A DNA stretch of 64,000 bases from Pseudomonas fluorescens (GTDB lineage Bacteria; Pseudomonadota; Gammaproteobacteria; Pseudomonadales; Pseudomonadaceae): NCBI RefSeq assembly GCF_002022275.1, contig NZ_MSDF01000040.1:1-64000 (forward strand), written 5' to 3'. Numbering within the stretch: the first letter of the stretch is position 1; each line of letters opens with the position of its first letter. The position numbers and the translations under genes were made by a program. Below, piece after piece: positions 17,992 through 26,372 of this stretch. Under the pieces are notes generated by a model. It ran no database searches. It had not been told where the DNA came from and saw nothing but the letters and a program-made list of their open reading frames with translations.

Positions 17992-19283
17992 TTCAGTCGA
18001 CTGACCACGCCCGTTCTTACTACCGGGCCTCGGCCAATGCCATGCCGGAGCGCCCGCCACTGGGCGCGGACCTGAGCGCCGATGTGTGTGTGATCGGCGG
18101 CGGTTTTACCGGCGTCAATACCGCCATCGAACTGGCCCAGCGCGGGCTCTCGGTGGTCCTGCTGGAGGCCCGGCGCATTGGCTGGGGCGCCAGCGGGCGC
18201 AATGGCGGGCAATTGATTCGCGGTATCGGCCACGACGTGTCCGGCTTTGCCAAATACGTGGGCGAGGAGGGCGTGCGTTACCTGGAACGGGCGGGGATTG
18301 AGTCGGTGGCGCTGGTGGGCGAGCGGATCCGCGAGCAGGGCATCGACTGCGATTTGCGCTGGGGGTTTTGTGAGTTGGCGAATACCCCGGCGCAGTTTGC
18401 GGCGTTCAAGGGCGAGCAGGAGAGCCTGGCGGCCATGGGGTATGCCCACGAAACCCGCCTCGTCGAATTGAAGGATATGCAGCACGTCGTGGGCTCGACG
18501 GTGTACGCCGGTGGTTTGGTGGACATGGGCTCCGGGCATCTGCACCCACTGAACCTGGTGCTGGGTGAGGCGCAGCTCGCCGAGTCCCTCGGGGTGCGGA
18601 TTTTTGAGCAGACCGAGGTGCTGGAGCTGATCCACGGCGACACCGTGCAGGTACGTTGCGCGGGTGGCACGGTGCGCGCCGCAAACCTGGTGCTGGCGTG
18701 CAATGCGCACCTTGAAGAGCTGGAGCCGCGCTTGAGTGGCAAAGTGCTTCCGGCAGGCAGTTACATCATCGCCACCGAGCCTTTATCGGCGCAGCTGGCG
18801 AGCGAATTGATCCCGCAAAACCTGGCGCTGTGCGACCAGAAAGTCGGGCTGGATTACTACCGGCTGTCCGCTGACCGCCGTTTGTTGTTCGGCGGTGCCT
18901 GCCATTATTCGGGGCGTGATCCGGTGGATATCGCCGCGTATATGCAGCCGAAAATGCTCAAGGTGTTCCCGCAGTTGGCTAATACCGCCATTGAGTTCCA
19001 GTGGGGCGGCAAGATTGGTATCACCGCCAACCGGTTTCCCCAGGTTGGGCGGCTGAGCCAGTACCCGAATGTGTTTTATGCGCAGGGTTACTCCGGGCAT
19101 GGGCTTAACGTGACGCATTGGTGCGCAAAGCTGTTGGCCGAAGGGATTCATGCGGGTCACAGCAGAGGTCTGGATATTTTCAGCCAGGTGCCGCACATGA
19201 CCTTCCCGGGCGGCAAGGCGTTGCGCTCGCCACTGTTGGCGCTGGGGATGCTGTGGTATCGCTTGCGCGAACTGGTTAACTGA
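17988..19283 (+). CDS. puuB: Gamma-glutamylputrescine oxidase-like FAD enzyme
   Basis: DAO-fold flavoprotein of 431 residues. The dinucleotide-binding motif is VIGGGFTGVNTAIELAQRG (about 35-53), followed by GWGASGRNGGQLIRG, typical of PuuB and glycine-oxidase relatives. PuuB oxidises gamma-glutamylputrescine to the gamma-glutamyl aminoaldehyde. Context (ligase two genes upstream, polyamine-binding protein translationally coupled by ATGA) supports the assignment. PuuC and PuuD functions are not encoded here. Confidence 0.85.
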   Translation: MIQSTDHARSYYRASANAMPERPPLGADLSADVCVIGGGFTGVNTAIELAQRGLSVVLLEARRIGWGASGRNGGQLIRGIGHDVSGFAKYVGEEGVRYLERAGIESVALVGERIREQGIDCDLRWGFCELANTPAQFAAFKGEQESLAAMGYAHETRLVELKDMQHVVGSTVYAGGLVDMGSGHLHPLNLVLGEAQLAESLGVRIFEQTEVLELIHGDTVQVRCAGGTVRAANLVLACNAHLEELEPRLSGKVLPAGSYIIATEPLSAQLASELIPQNLALCDQKVGLDYYRLSADRRLLFGGACHYSGRDPVDIAAYMQPKMLKVFPQLANTAIEFQWGGKIGITANRFPQVGRLSQYPNVFYAQGYSGHGLNVTHWCAKLLAEGIHAGHSRGLDIFSQVPHMTFPGGKALRSPLLALGMLWYRLRELVN

Positions 19284-19300
19284 CCCACCTCACTCCAAAT

Positions 19301-19388
19301 GTGGGAGCGGGCTTGCTCGCGAATGCGGAGTGTCAGTCAATGCATTGGGTGACTGATACACCGCATTCGCGAGCAAGCCCGCTCCCAC
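19301..19388. repeat. REP/REPIN-type inverted repeat, GCGGGCTTGCTCGCGAA variant
   Basis: GTGGGAGCGGGCTTGCTCGC and its reverse complement, with CGAATGCGG near both inner ends. The core differs from the more common CTGGCTTGCCTGCGAT version. It lies between the convergent puuB and LysR genes and could act as a two-way terminator. Confidence 0.9.
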
Positions 19389-19402
19389 ATTTTTGATCTT
19401 TG

Positions 19403-20296
19403 TCAGGCTTTGGGTTCGGTGAGTACTTTGCGGAAGGTTTCCACCAGCGGGCGCAGGTTGATTCGATGCCACGCCGCCCACAGCGGGGTGGTGTAGGTCA
19501 GCCACGGCAACTCGCGCAGCACCACGCCGGGTGGTGCATTGCGGCTCAGGCCTTTTTGCACCATGGCCACGCCAAGGCCCGACGCAACCAGACCCAATGC
19601 GGTAAAGGGCTCGCTGGCCTCCATGGGGATTTGGGGGGTGAAACCGGCACGAATGCAGGCCGCCACAAAGTCATCCGCCGGGTGGGCGCCGGGTTTGCGC
19701 TGCACGCCGATCCACTCCTGCTCGGCCAGGTGCTCAGGCAGCAGCTCACTTTGGTGTGCCAGTGGATGATGCTCGGGCAGGGCCAGCAGCATCGGGTCGT
19801 CCAGCACTTGCAAGGCGGTCAGGTCCGGGTCATCCGCGGCGGGTGGTTCGTCGACCAGCGCAATGTCCAGGCTGCGCTGGCGCAACCCTTCAAGTTGTTC
19901 GAGGGACGGCAGGTTGTACAGCTTGATATGCACAGTGGGGCGGTCATCCCTTAAAACGCGCAAGGCATTGGGCAGCACACCGGCGTGCATGGCGTTTTCG
20001 ATATAGCCGATGCACAAGCCGCCTTCCTCACCCCGGCCCAGGCGTTTACCCAATGACTCCAGGCGATTGGCATGGGTCAGCAACGCCTTGGTTTCGGCCA
20101 GAAACGTCTGCCCGTCGCGGGTCAGGCGGATGCGTTGCTGGCTGCGTTCGAACAGGGTCAGGCCCAGGCGTTCTTCCAGCTGGGCAATCTGTCGGCTCAA
20201 GGGCGATTGGGAGATGTGCAAACGTTCAGCCGCACGGCCGACGTGCTCCTCTTCTGCGACGACTTCGAAGTAGCGCAGTTGGCGTAGATCAATCAT
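19403..20296 (-). CDS. LysR-family transcriptional regulator
   Basis: 297 residues. The N-terminal winged helix-turn-helix is textbook LysR: LRQLRYFEVVAEEEHVGRAA, then LHISQSPLSRQIAQLEERLG. An effector-binding domain with two lobes follows. ATG 20296 starts exactly at the family N-terminus; an upstream in-frame ATG at 20356 is rejected. It diverges from the aldo/keto reductase gene over 113 bp and is the natural regulator of the 20410-22669 set. Confidence 0.9.
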   Translation of the reverse strand: MIDLRQLRYFEVVAEEEHVGRAAERLHISQSPLSRQIAQLEERLGLTLFERSQQRIRLTRDGQTFLAETKALLTHANRLESLGKRLGRGEEGGLCIGYIENAMHAGVLPNALRVLRDDRPTVHIKLYNLPSLEQLEGLRQRSLDIALVDEPPAADDPDLTALQVLDDPMLLALPEHHPLAHQSELLPEHLAEQEWIGVQRKPGAHPADDFVAACIRAGFTPQIPMEASEPFTALGLVASGLGVAMVQKGLSRNAPPGVVLRELPWLTYTTPLWAAWHRINLRPLVETFRKVLTEPKA

Positions 20297-20409
20297 ATAA
20301 GACCTGCTGGGACTCAAGTTGGTCGCAGTATGTCTTGGACGGTCCGATCTATGCAATCTAGGATCTGCTCAACGGTCACCGCGACCCTTCACGCATTTGA
20401 GGATCCACC

Positions 20410-21414
20410 ATGAGCTTGAAAGACAAACTCCCAGGCCAACTCGGCTTCGGCACCGCGCCACTGGGCAACATGTTCCGCGCCATTCCTGAAGAAGAGGCTC
20501 AGGCCACCGTTGAAGCCGCCTGGAACGCCGGCGTGCGCTACTTCGACACCGCGCCGTTCTACGGTTCGGGCCTGTCGGAAATTCGCCTGGGCCAAGCCCT
20601 GTCGCAGTACAACCGCGATGACTTCGTGCTCAGCACCAAAGTCGGTCGGGTGATTCTTGACGAAATCGAAGAAAGCGCCCGCGACCTCGGCGAAAAAAGC
20701 GGTGTGTTCGAACATGGCCGCCCGAACAAAATGCTCAACGACTACAGCGCCGACGCCACTCTGCGTTCCATCGAAGACAGCCTGGAACGCCTGCAAACCG
20801 ATCGCCTGGACATCGTGTGGATTCACGACATCGCCCAGGACTTCTACGGCGACCAATGGCTGGACTACTTCAACCAGGCCCGCACCGGTGCGTTCAAAGT
20901 GCTGACCCGCCTGCGCGAAGAAGGCGTGATCAAGGCCTGGGGCCTGGGCGTGAACCGCGTTGAACCGTGCGAGCTGACCCTGGACCTGACCGAAGCCCAG
21001 CCCGACGGCTTTCTGCTGGCGGGCCGCTACACGCTGTTGGACCACGACCGTGCCCTGCAACGTTTGATGGACGCAGCAGCGGCGCAGAAGGTTGAAATCG
21101 TCGTCGGCGGCCCGTACAGCTCGGGCATCCTGGCCGGTGGCGCGCACTTCGAATACCAGAAAGCCAGCCCGGCGATCATAGACAAGGTCGAGCAGATCAA
21201 GGCCATTGCCCAGGCATTCGGCGTCAGTGTCAAAGCTGCTGCGCTACAGTTCTCGTTGGCACATCCGGCCGTGGCTGCGGTGATTCCCGGTGCCAGTCGT
21301 CCGGGGCGCATTGCCGAAGACGTTGCGGCGTTGTCAGAGATAATTCCGGCAGCCTTTTGGCAGGCGCTACGCGACGCCCGATTGATTTCGGACCGTGCAC
21401 CACTGCCGCTTTAA
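20410..21414 (+). CDS. Aldo/keto reductase
   Basis: NAD(P)H-dependent (beta/alpha)8 enzyme of 334 residues. The AKR tetrad can be placed: Asp and Tyr in YFDTAPFYGSG (about 44-54), Lys in VLSTKVG and His in IVWIHDI. C-terminal AVIPGASRPGRIAED forms the cofactor-binding segment. It resembles the D-threo-aldose/L-fucose dehydrogenase branch. GAGGATCC precedes the ATG. First gene of a probable three-gene unit under the LysR protein; substrate unknown. Confidence 0.88.
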   Translation: MSLKDKLPGQLGFGTAPLGNMFRAIPEEEAQATVEAAWNAGVRYFDTAPFYGSGLSEIRLGQALSQYNRDDFVLSTKVGRVILDEIEESARDLGEKSGVFEHGRPNKMLNDYSADATLRSIEDSLERLQTDRLDIVWIHDIAQDFYGDQWLDYFNQARTGAFKVLTRLREEGVIKAWGLGVNRVEPCELTLDLTEAQPDGFLLAGRYTLLDHDRALQRLMDAAAAQKVEIVVGGPYSSGILAGGAHFEYQKASPAIIDKVEQIKAIAQAFGVSVKAAALQFSLAHPAVAAVIPGASRPGRIAEDVAALSEIIPAAFWQALRDARLISDRAPLPL

Positions 21415-21431
21415 CTTCAGGAGTACACCCG

Positions 21432-22229
21432 ATGAAAATTGATGTGAGCGGCAAAGTAGCCATTGTCAGCGGCAGCACCGCCGGGATCGGCCTGGGCATC
21501 AGCCTGGCCCTTGCACAATCCGGTGCCACGGTGGTGGTGATCGGACGTGAAGCGGGCAAGGTCGACGAAGCCCTGGCGAGTATTCGCCAGTCAGTCCCCG
21601 GCGCCGACTTGCGCGGGCTGGTGGCCGACCTCGGCACCGCTGAAGGCGCAGAGAAACTGTTCGCCGCCGAACCGCGCGCCGACATCCTGGTCAACAACCT
21701 GGGCATCTTCAACGATGTGGATTTTTTTGACGCGCCTGATAGCGAGTGGACGCGCTTCTACGAGGTCAATGTGATCTCTGGCGTGCGCCTTTCGCGGCAT
21801 TACGTGCCGGGCATGGTCGAGCAGGGCTGGGGGCGGGTGATTTTCCTGTCTTCGGAATCCGGCGTGGCAACACCCGCGGACATGATCAACTACGGCGTGA
21901 CCAAAAGCGCCAACCTGGCAGTGTCCCACGGCTTGGCCAAGCGCCTGGCGGGCACTGGCGTCACGGTGAACGCCGTGCTGCCGGGGCCGACCTTTACCGA
22001 CGGCCTGGAGCAGATGCTCAAGGACGCCACCGCCAAATCCGGGCGCAGCGCGCGGGACGAGGCGGATGTGTTTGTGCGTAATGCGCGGCCCACGTCGATT
22101 ATCCAGCGCGCGGCCAATGTGGATGAAGTCGCCAACCTGGTGGCGTACATTGCTTCACCCTTGTCGTCTGCCACCACGGGCGCCGCATTGCGGGTCGACG
22201 GTGGTGTTGTCGACAGCATGGCGATCTGA
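21432..22229 (+). CDS. Short-chain dehydrogenase/reductase
   Basis: Classical SDR of 265 residues. Cofactor motif GSTAGIG near residue 14, the NNLG motif, catalytic Ser in FLSSESG and the YxxxK pair in NYGVTKSANLA. The C-terminal SATTGAALRVDGGVV is usual for the family. ATG 21432 is preceded by CAGGAG and lies 17 nt after the aldo/keto reductase stop; a longer in-frame start at 21357 lies inside that gene and is rejected. Confidence 0.9.
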   Translation: MKIDVSGKVAIVSGSTAGIGLGISLALAQSGATVVVIGREAGKVDEALASIRQSVPGADLRGLVADLGTAEGAEKLFAAEPRADILVNNLGIFNDVDFFDAPDSEWTRFYEVNVISGVRLSRHYVPGMVEQGWGRVIFLSSESGVATPADMINYGVTKSANLAVSHGLAKRLAGTGVTVNAVLPGPTFTDGLEQMLKDATAKSGRSARDEADVFVRNARPTSIIQRAANVDEVANLVAYIASPLSSATTGAALRVDGGVVDSMAI

Positions 22230-22258
22230 GTTATTTTTCTTTTTTAGGAGTATTTAGT

Positions 22259-22669
22259 GTGGCAACAGCCTCTTCAGTAATCGAAATTCCGGTGTCAGCA
22301 GACCACGTGTGGCAATTGATCGGTGGCTTCAACACGCTGCCGGACTGGCTGCCGTTTATCGTCAAGAGCGAAGCGAGCGACGGCGGGCGTGTGCGTCACC
22401 TGGAAACCGCGGACGGCGGCGCGATCGCCGAGCGTTTGCAGACCTTCGACAACGTGGGCCGCACCTACAGCTACACCATCGAGCAATCGCCGTTTCCGGT
22501 GAGTGCTTACCTGGCGACGTTGCAGGTTGAGGCGTTGACGGAGTCGTCGGCGAAAGTGACCTGGTCCGGCGTGTTTACGCCGGTGGCGGGGACTACGGAG
22601 GCGGCGGTGGAAGAGTTGTTTACCGGCGTCTACAGCGGTGGGCTTGAGGCGCTGCGCGCTAATTTCTAA
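22259..22669 (+). CDS. SRPBCC/polyketide-cyclase-like protein
   Basis: 136 residues with a START/Bet v1-like pattern: an N-terminal strand (SSVIEIPVSADHVWQLIGGF), central WLPFIVKSEAS and a long C-terminal helix (AAVEELFTGVYSGGLEALRA). Start is GTG at 22259 with AGGAG 8 nt upstream. Such proteins bind small hydrophobic ligands or catalyse cyclisation or dehydration. Position directly after two reductases suggests a role on the same metabolite. Confidence 0.82.
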   Translation: MATASSVIEIPVSADHVWQLIGGFNTLPDWLPFIVKSEASDGGRVRHLETADGGAIAERLQTFDNVGRTYSYTIEQSPFPVSAYLATLQVEALTESSAKVTWSGVFTPVAGTTEAAVEELFTGVYSGGLEALRANF

Positions 22670-22688
22670 CAGCCACTGCAAATCAAAG

Positions 22689-22776
22689 GTGGGAGCTGGC
22701 TTGCCTGCGATGGCGGTGTATCAGGCAAACTGTTTATTGCCTGGGCTACCGTTATCGCAGGCAAGCCAGCTCCCAC
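22689..22776. repeat. REP/REPIN-type inverted repeat
   Basis: GTGGGAGCTGGCTTGCCTGC and reverse complement. It separates the convergent SRPBCC and sensor kinase genes and probably terminates both transcripts. Confidence 0.9.
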
Positions 22777-22805
22777 AGGGTTTTGTGGCGTTTGGGCTCT
22801 CAGGG

Positions 22806-24197
22806 TTATTCAGGCATCAGTTGCTGCCGGCACTCCAGCACCAGACACGCGCCGCCACACAGGCTGGAACCCACTTCCAGCTTGAACCCATGCAAGTTGA
22901 TGATCGCCGCGACTATCGACAAACCCAACCCGAACCCGCCTTGCTGGTCGCTTTCGTCCACGCGATAAAAGCGTTGGAACACCGCGTCACGTTCCGCCAC
23001 CGGTATGCCGGGCCCGGAGTCGTGCACTTCAAGGCGCGTGCTGCCGGCATCATTGACCCCGCGCAAAATCACTTCGCCGCCCGGGGGGGAGAACTTGATC
23101 GAGTTGCTCAACAGGTTGGCCAGGGCTTCGAACAGCAGTGCGCGGTCGCCGGTGATCCACGGCAGGGATTCCGGGGTTTCGAGCCGCAATTGCAGCTCGC
23201 CTTCTTCGGCCAGGGGCAGGTAGAAGTCGTGCAATTCGCGCAACAGCGGCAGCGGGTCCATGACCAAAAAGCCTGAGCGACGCTGGTGGTCTTCCAGCTC
23301 GGAAATACGCAACAGCCCGCGAAAACGCGCCATCAGGGTGTCGGTTTCGGCAATCGCGTCATCCAGTTTCACCGCGTAGTCCGACTCCGCCTCGGCCTCC
23401 TGTTTGATGCGGTACAACTGCGCACGCAGGCGCGTCAGCGGGGTGCGCAGGTCGTGGGCGATGTTGTCGCACACGCCCTTGACCTCGTTCATCAGCTTTT
23501 CGATACGGTCGAGCATCGCGTTGACGATCGCCGCGAGCATGTCCAGCTCGTCACGCCGGTTCGACAGCGGCAGGCGGTGAGTGAGGTCGCCGGCGACGAT
23601 GGCCTCGGCACTCGCCTGGATGCCACGAATCCGCCGCAACGGGCGTCGGCGCAATAAATGCCAACCGGCGGCACCCGGGATAATCGTCAGCGACAGTGCC
23701 CATAACAAGGCATGCCAGATGATCCGGGTCACGCCAAACAGCGAGCCGTTGGCGCGCACGAGCACCAGCCAGCGGCCGTCCTCGGTGTGAGTTGCCACGG
23801 CATCGCAGCTGTCTTTGGGCAGTTTGGGGTCGTCGGATTCGACGCAGTTGGCCAGTGCGTGGATCTTGCCGTCCAGCGGCAGGTCCGGCGGCACGGCGCG
23901 GATCGGCCCGCTCAAGGGGCGAAATTGCTCGTCGAACAGGCCGTAAGCGTCTACGCCTTTCATGTCGAAGGTCATGCTGGTGGTCAGAGCTTCCACCAGT
24001 TCTTCGCCGTCAAAACGCTGGAACAGGTGCTGACGCTGCATCAGGGAGTGGCGCGACAGGTCGCCCAGGTACCCGGACACCTCGTAATACAGCACCCCCA
24101 TCAGGATGCAGCTCCAGGCCACGAACAGTGAACTGTACAGCGCCAGCAAGCGGCTGCTGGAAGAGCGCCAACCCTTAGAGGGGTTCAGCAATGACAT
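22806..24197 (-). CDS. Sensor histidine kinase
   Basis: 463 residues. Transmembrane helix 1 at about 16-36, a periplasmic sensor of about 130 residues, helix 2 near 167-190 (HALLWALSLTIIPGAAGWHL), then HAMP. The phosphoacceptor His is in NIAHDLRTPLTRLRAQLYRI. The ATPase has the N box (ALANLLSNSIKFSPPGG), G1 (DSGPGIP) and G2 (GFGLGLSIV). Its start overlaps the response-regulator end by 23 nt. The sensor domain has no recognisable ligand motif, so the signal is unknown. Distance from the copper genes argues against simple cusS identity, but this is not excluded. Confidence 0.9.
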   Translation of the reverse strand: MSLLNPSKGWRSSSSRLLALYSSLFVAWSCILMGVLYYEVSGYLGDLSRHSLMQRQHLFQRFDGEELVEALTTSMTFDMKGVDAYGLFDEQFRPLSGPIRAVPPDLPLDGKIHALANCVESDDPKLPKDSCDAVATHTEDGRWLVLVRANGSLFGVTRIIWHALLWALSLTIIPGAAGWHLLRRRPLRRIRGIQASAEAIVAGDLTHRLPLSNRRDELDMLAAIVNAMLDRIEKLMNEVKGVCDNIAHDLRTPLTRLRAQLYRIKQEAEAESDYAVKLDDAIAETDTLMARFRGLLRISELEDHQRRSGFLVMDPLPLLRELHDFYLPLAEEGELQLRLETPESLPWITGDRALLFEALANLLSNSIKFSPPGGEVILRGVNDAGSTRLEVHDSGPGIPVAERDAVFQRFYRVDESDQQGGFGLGLSIVAAIINLHGFKLEVGSSLCGGACLVLECRQQLMPE

Positions 24198-24858
24198 AGC
24201 CGGAACCTCGTACCGTGCGAATCAGCGGCGTCAGGCCCGGCGGGTCGATCTTCTTGCGCAGACGACCAATGTGCACGTCGATCAAGTTAGTGCCCGGGTC
24301 GAAGTGATAGCCCCAGACTTCCTCGAAAATCATCATCCGCGACAAAATCTGACCGGTGTTGCGCATCAGAAATTCGAGCAATTTGTATTCGGTGGGCAAC
24401 AGGCTCAGCGGCTGTTCGGCGCGGCTGGCTTCGCGGCTGATCAAATTCAGTTCCAGATCGGCCACACGCAGGGCGGTTTCGAACTCCTTGACCGTGCTTT
24501 TGCGGCGCAGCAGCACTTCGACGCGGGCGGCCATCTCGTCGGAGGCGAACGGCTTGGTCAGGTAATCGTCGCCGCCGGCGCGCAGGCCACGGACCCGCTC
24601 GTCGACATCGGAGAGGGCGCTGATCATCAGGATCGGCGTCGAGACTCCAATGGTGCGCAGAGTGGTGACGATGGCCAGGCCATCCAGTTCCGGCAACATG
24701 CGGTCGAGCGTGATCAGATCGTAATCACCACTCACAGCGCGGACCAGGCCTTCGCGGCCGTTGTCCACCCAATCTACGTCCAGTCCATGGCTACTCAGCT
24801 CGGCGACGATCTCGCGGGCCGTTACGGCGTCATCCTCGATGGTCAAAATACGGGTCAT
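24175..24858 (-). CDS. OmpR-family response regulator
   Basis: 227 residues. Receiver domain with acidic pair Glu8-Asp9-Asp10, phosphoacceptor Asp52 (ITLDRMLPELDG) and Lys in YLTKPF. The C-terminal winged helix contains LNLISREASR and VDVHIGRLRKKIDP-like sequence (read as IDVHIGRLRKKIDPPG). ATG 24858 has CAGGT about 9 nt upstream and starts at the family N-terminus. First gene of the pair with the kinase. Confidence 0.92.
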   Translation of the reverse strand: MTRILTIEDDAVTAREIVAELSSHGLDVDWVDNGREGLVRAVSGDYDLITLDRMLPELDGLAIVTTLRTIGVSTPILMISALSDVDERVRGLRAGGDDYLTKPFASDEMAARVEVLLRRKSTVKEFETALRVADLELNLISREASRAEQPLSLLPTEYKLLEFLMRNTGQILSRMMIFEEVWGYHFDPGTNLIDVHIGRLRKKIDPPGLTPLIRTVRGSGYVIAEPL

Positions 24859-25266
24859 AGGATTACCTGGTGAGCGATTCACACTAGAAGTGGGGGCATT
24901 TTGCCAAGAAATGCCTGAATGCTTCCTAAATTAAACTTCATGTTGGCAAAACCGACACAAATTCATCAGCCATTTCTGCGCACTGTCAGCAAGAATTTAC
25001 TTACTGAAGTCAGTGGATCATGGCCCCGACATCCTGAATGAATGCTGTGTGTAAGCGTTTTTCCAAAAAAAAATTCTGCGCCTGTCAAGTATGCAATACG
25101 CCCGCTGGTTAAAGTCAGTTCTTGCAACTTGCATGGTTTGCGTAAGTTCAATTTATATAACTATATGAAATATAAGGAAATTTATTTTTACAGCGACTGG
25201 CATGGTGCCTGCACTGTCCCTTTTGAGACTTGTAACACCATTTTTCCTGCCGGGAGCTAAACAACA
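24859..25266. other. AT-rich intergenic control region (408 bp)
   Basis: Divergent region between the response regulator (-) and the membrane protein gene (+). Clearly more AT-rich than its neighbours, especially 25050-25190 (runs such as TTCCAAAAAAAAATTC and ATTTATATAACTATATG). No coding frame here looks real. It should hold both promoters; I could not assign a sigma factor. The 24899-24951 inverted repeat is inside it. Confidence 0.6.
24899..24951. promoter_or_regulatory. Spaced inverted repeat TTTTGCCAA / TTGGCAAAA
   Basis: Perfect 9-bp arms at 24899-24907 and 24943-24951, 35 bp apart, starting 41 bp upstream of the response-regulator ATG. The spacing (44 bp between arm starts) is about four helical turns. 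It could be two half-sites for a looping or paired regulator, possibly the response regulator itself. Confidence 0.4.
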
Positions 25267-26172
25267 ATGATCACATCCTCATCCACACTGCAAGAGTCGA
25301 GCGCCGTCTCCGGGGTTTCCTGGGGGGCGATTTTTGCCGGGGCCGCTGCGGCGGCTGCACTTTCCCTTATTTTGGTACTGCTGGGTTTCGGCCTGGGCTT
25401 TTCGGCGGTGTCGCCGTGGGCTGACAGCGGCATCAGCGCCAAGGGGCTTGGCATTTCCACGATCGTCTGGCTGGCGTTTACCCAGATCGTCGCATCGGGG
25501 TTGGGCGGCTATATCGCCGGCCGTCTGCGCGTGAAATGGGCGAACATGCACGGCGATGAGGTGTACTTTCGCGACACTGCCCATGGCTTCCTCGCCTGGG
25601 CTGTAGCGACGCTGGTCACCGCAGTGCTGGTGGTCGGTTCGGTCAGCAGTGTGGTGAGTGGCGGCGTAAAAGCCGGTGCCAGCGTTGCCTCGGGTGCCGC
25701 CAGCGGCCTGAGCCAGGCGGCCGGCGGTGCAGCCAAGGGCGCCAACAGCGGCGACTTTGACTACTACGTCGACAGCCTGTTTCGTGATGACCGCCCGGCT
25801 GCCGTCAGTGATGACGCGGTGCACGGCGTTGTTGCACGCATCCTCACCCGTACCCTGAGCAATGACGGCCAACTGGCACCTGAAGACCGGACCTACCTGG
25901 CCCAGTTGATCAGCCAGCGCACCAACCTCAGCCAGGCTGACGCTGAAGCGCGTATCGACAAAGTGTACGGCGATGCCCGTAAAGCCATCGAAGACGCCAA
26001 GCTCAAAGCCAAGCAAGCCGCTGATGCGGCAGCCAAAGTCGCTGCCTATGCGTCGCTGTGGACCTTTGTGTCGCTGCTGATCGGTGCGTTCTTCGCCAGC
26101 TTCGCCGCCACCTTCGGCGGTCGCCGCCGGGATGCTGTGGTGTATGTCGACACTGAAAACTTCGTTCGTTAA
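25267..26172 (+). CDS. Conserved membrane protein, function unknown
   Basis: 301 residues. Three hydrophobic blocks in the first half (about 17-45, 63-85 and 110-135) with small-residue-rich GAIFAGAAAAAALSLILVLL. A Gly/Ala-rich stretch follows (VKAGASVASGAASGLSQAAG), then a soluble segment of about 120 residues and a last helix near 262-285, ending GGRRRDAVVYVDTE. I do not recognise a domain with known activity. The spacing and AGGGAGA site before the next 24-residue frame suggest the two are co-expressed. Confidence 0.82.
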   Translation: MITSSSTLQESSAVSGVSWGAIFAGAAAAAALSLILVLLGFGLGFSAVSPWADSGISAKGLGISTIVWLAFTQIVASGLGGYIAGRLRVKWANMHGDEVYFRDTAHGFLAWAVATLVTAVLVVGSVSSVVSGGVKAGASVASGAASGLSQAAGGAAKGANSGDFDYYVDSLFRDDRPAAVSDDAVHGVVARILTRTLSNDGQLAPEDRTYLAQLISQRTNLSQADAEARIDKVYGDARKAIEDAKLKAKQAADAAAKVAAYASLWTFVSLLIGAFFASFAATFGGRRRDAVVYVDTENFVR

Positions 26173-26187
26173 TTAAGGGAGAACATC

Positions 26188-26262
26188 ATGCGCTCATTAC
26201 TTCTGTGGTTCCTCGGCGTGCCAATCCCGGTCATCATCCTGATCGCGATCTTCATGCACTAA
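26188..26262 (+). CDS. 24-residue membrane peptide
   Basis: Reads MRSLLLWFLGVPIPVIILI and ends AIFMH. One hydrophobic helix with a Pro-X-Pro kink and almost no soluble part. It has a strong ribosome site (AAGGGAGA, 7 nt before ATG) and lies 15 nt after the membrane protein stop. Very similar tiny proteins are, to my recollection, annotated across pseudomonads and other proteobacteria. Function unknown; it could stabilise or modulate the upstream membrane protein. Confidence 0.75.
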   Translation: MRSLLLWFLGVPIPVIILIAIFMH

Positions 26263-26285
26263 ACTTGAGCCAGGCTCGGTCCCTT

Positions 26286-26372
26286 GTGGGAGCGGGCTTG
26301 CCCGCGATGGCGGTCTTTCAGTGACTTATGAGCTGACTGACGCAACGCTATCGCGGGCAAGCCCGCTCCCAC
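26286..26372. repeat. REP/REPIN-type inverted repeat overlapping a gene end
   Basis: GTGGGAGCGGGCTTGCCCGC with its reverse complement. The convergent MFS gene stops inside it, so about 47 bp of the repeat is coding. Confidence 0.9.

Noticed and set aside
20297..20409. LysR T-N11-A operator in the divergent gap
   Set aside because: Several loose matches around GATCTATGCAATCTAGGATC, none convincing enough to list.
22806..24858. Two-component pair as CusRS for the copper pump
   Set aside because: Separated from cusCBA by four unrelated genes on the plus and minus strands, and the sensor shows no copper motif. Possible but not supported.
25042..25260. 72-residue open frame in the AT-rich gap
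   Set aside because: No ribosome site and codon use unlike neighbouring genes; it lies in a control region.
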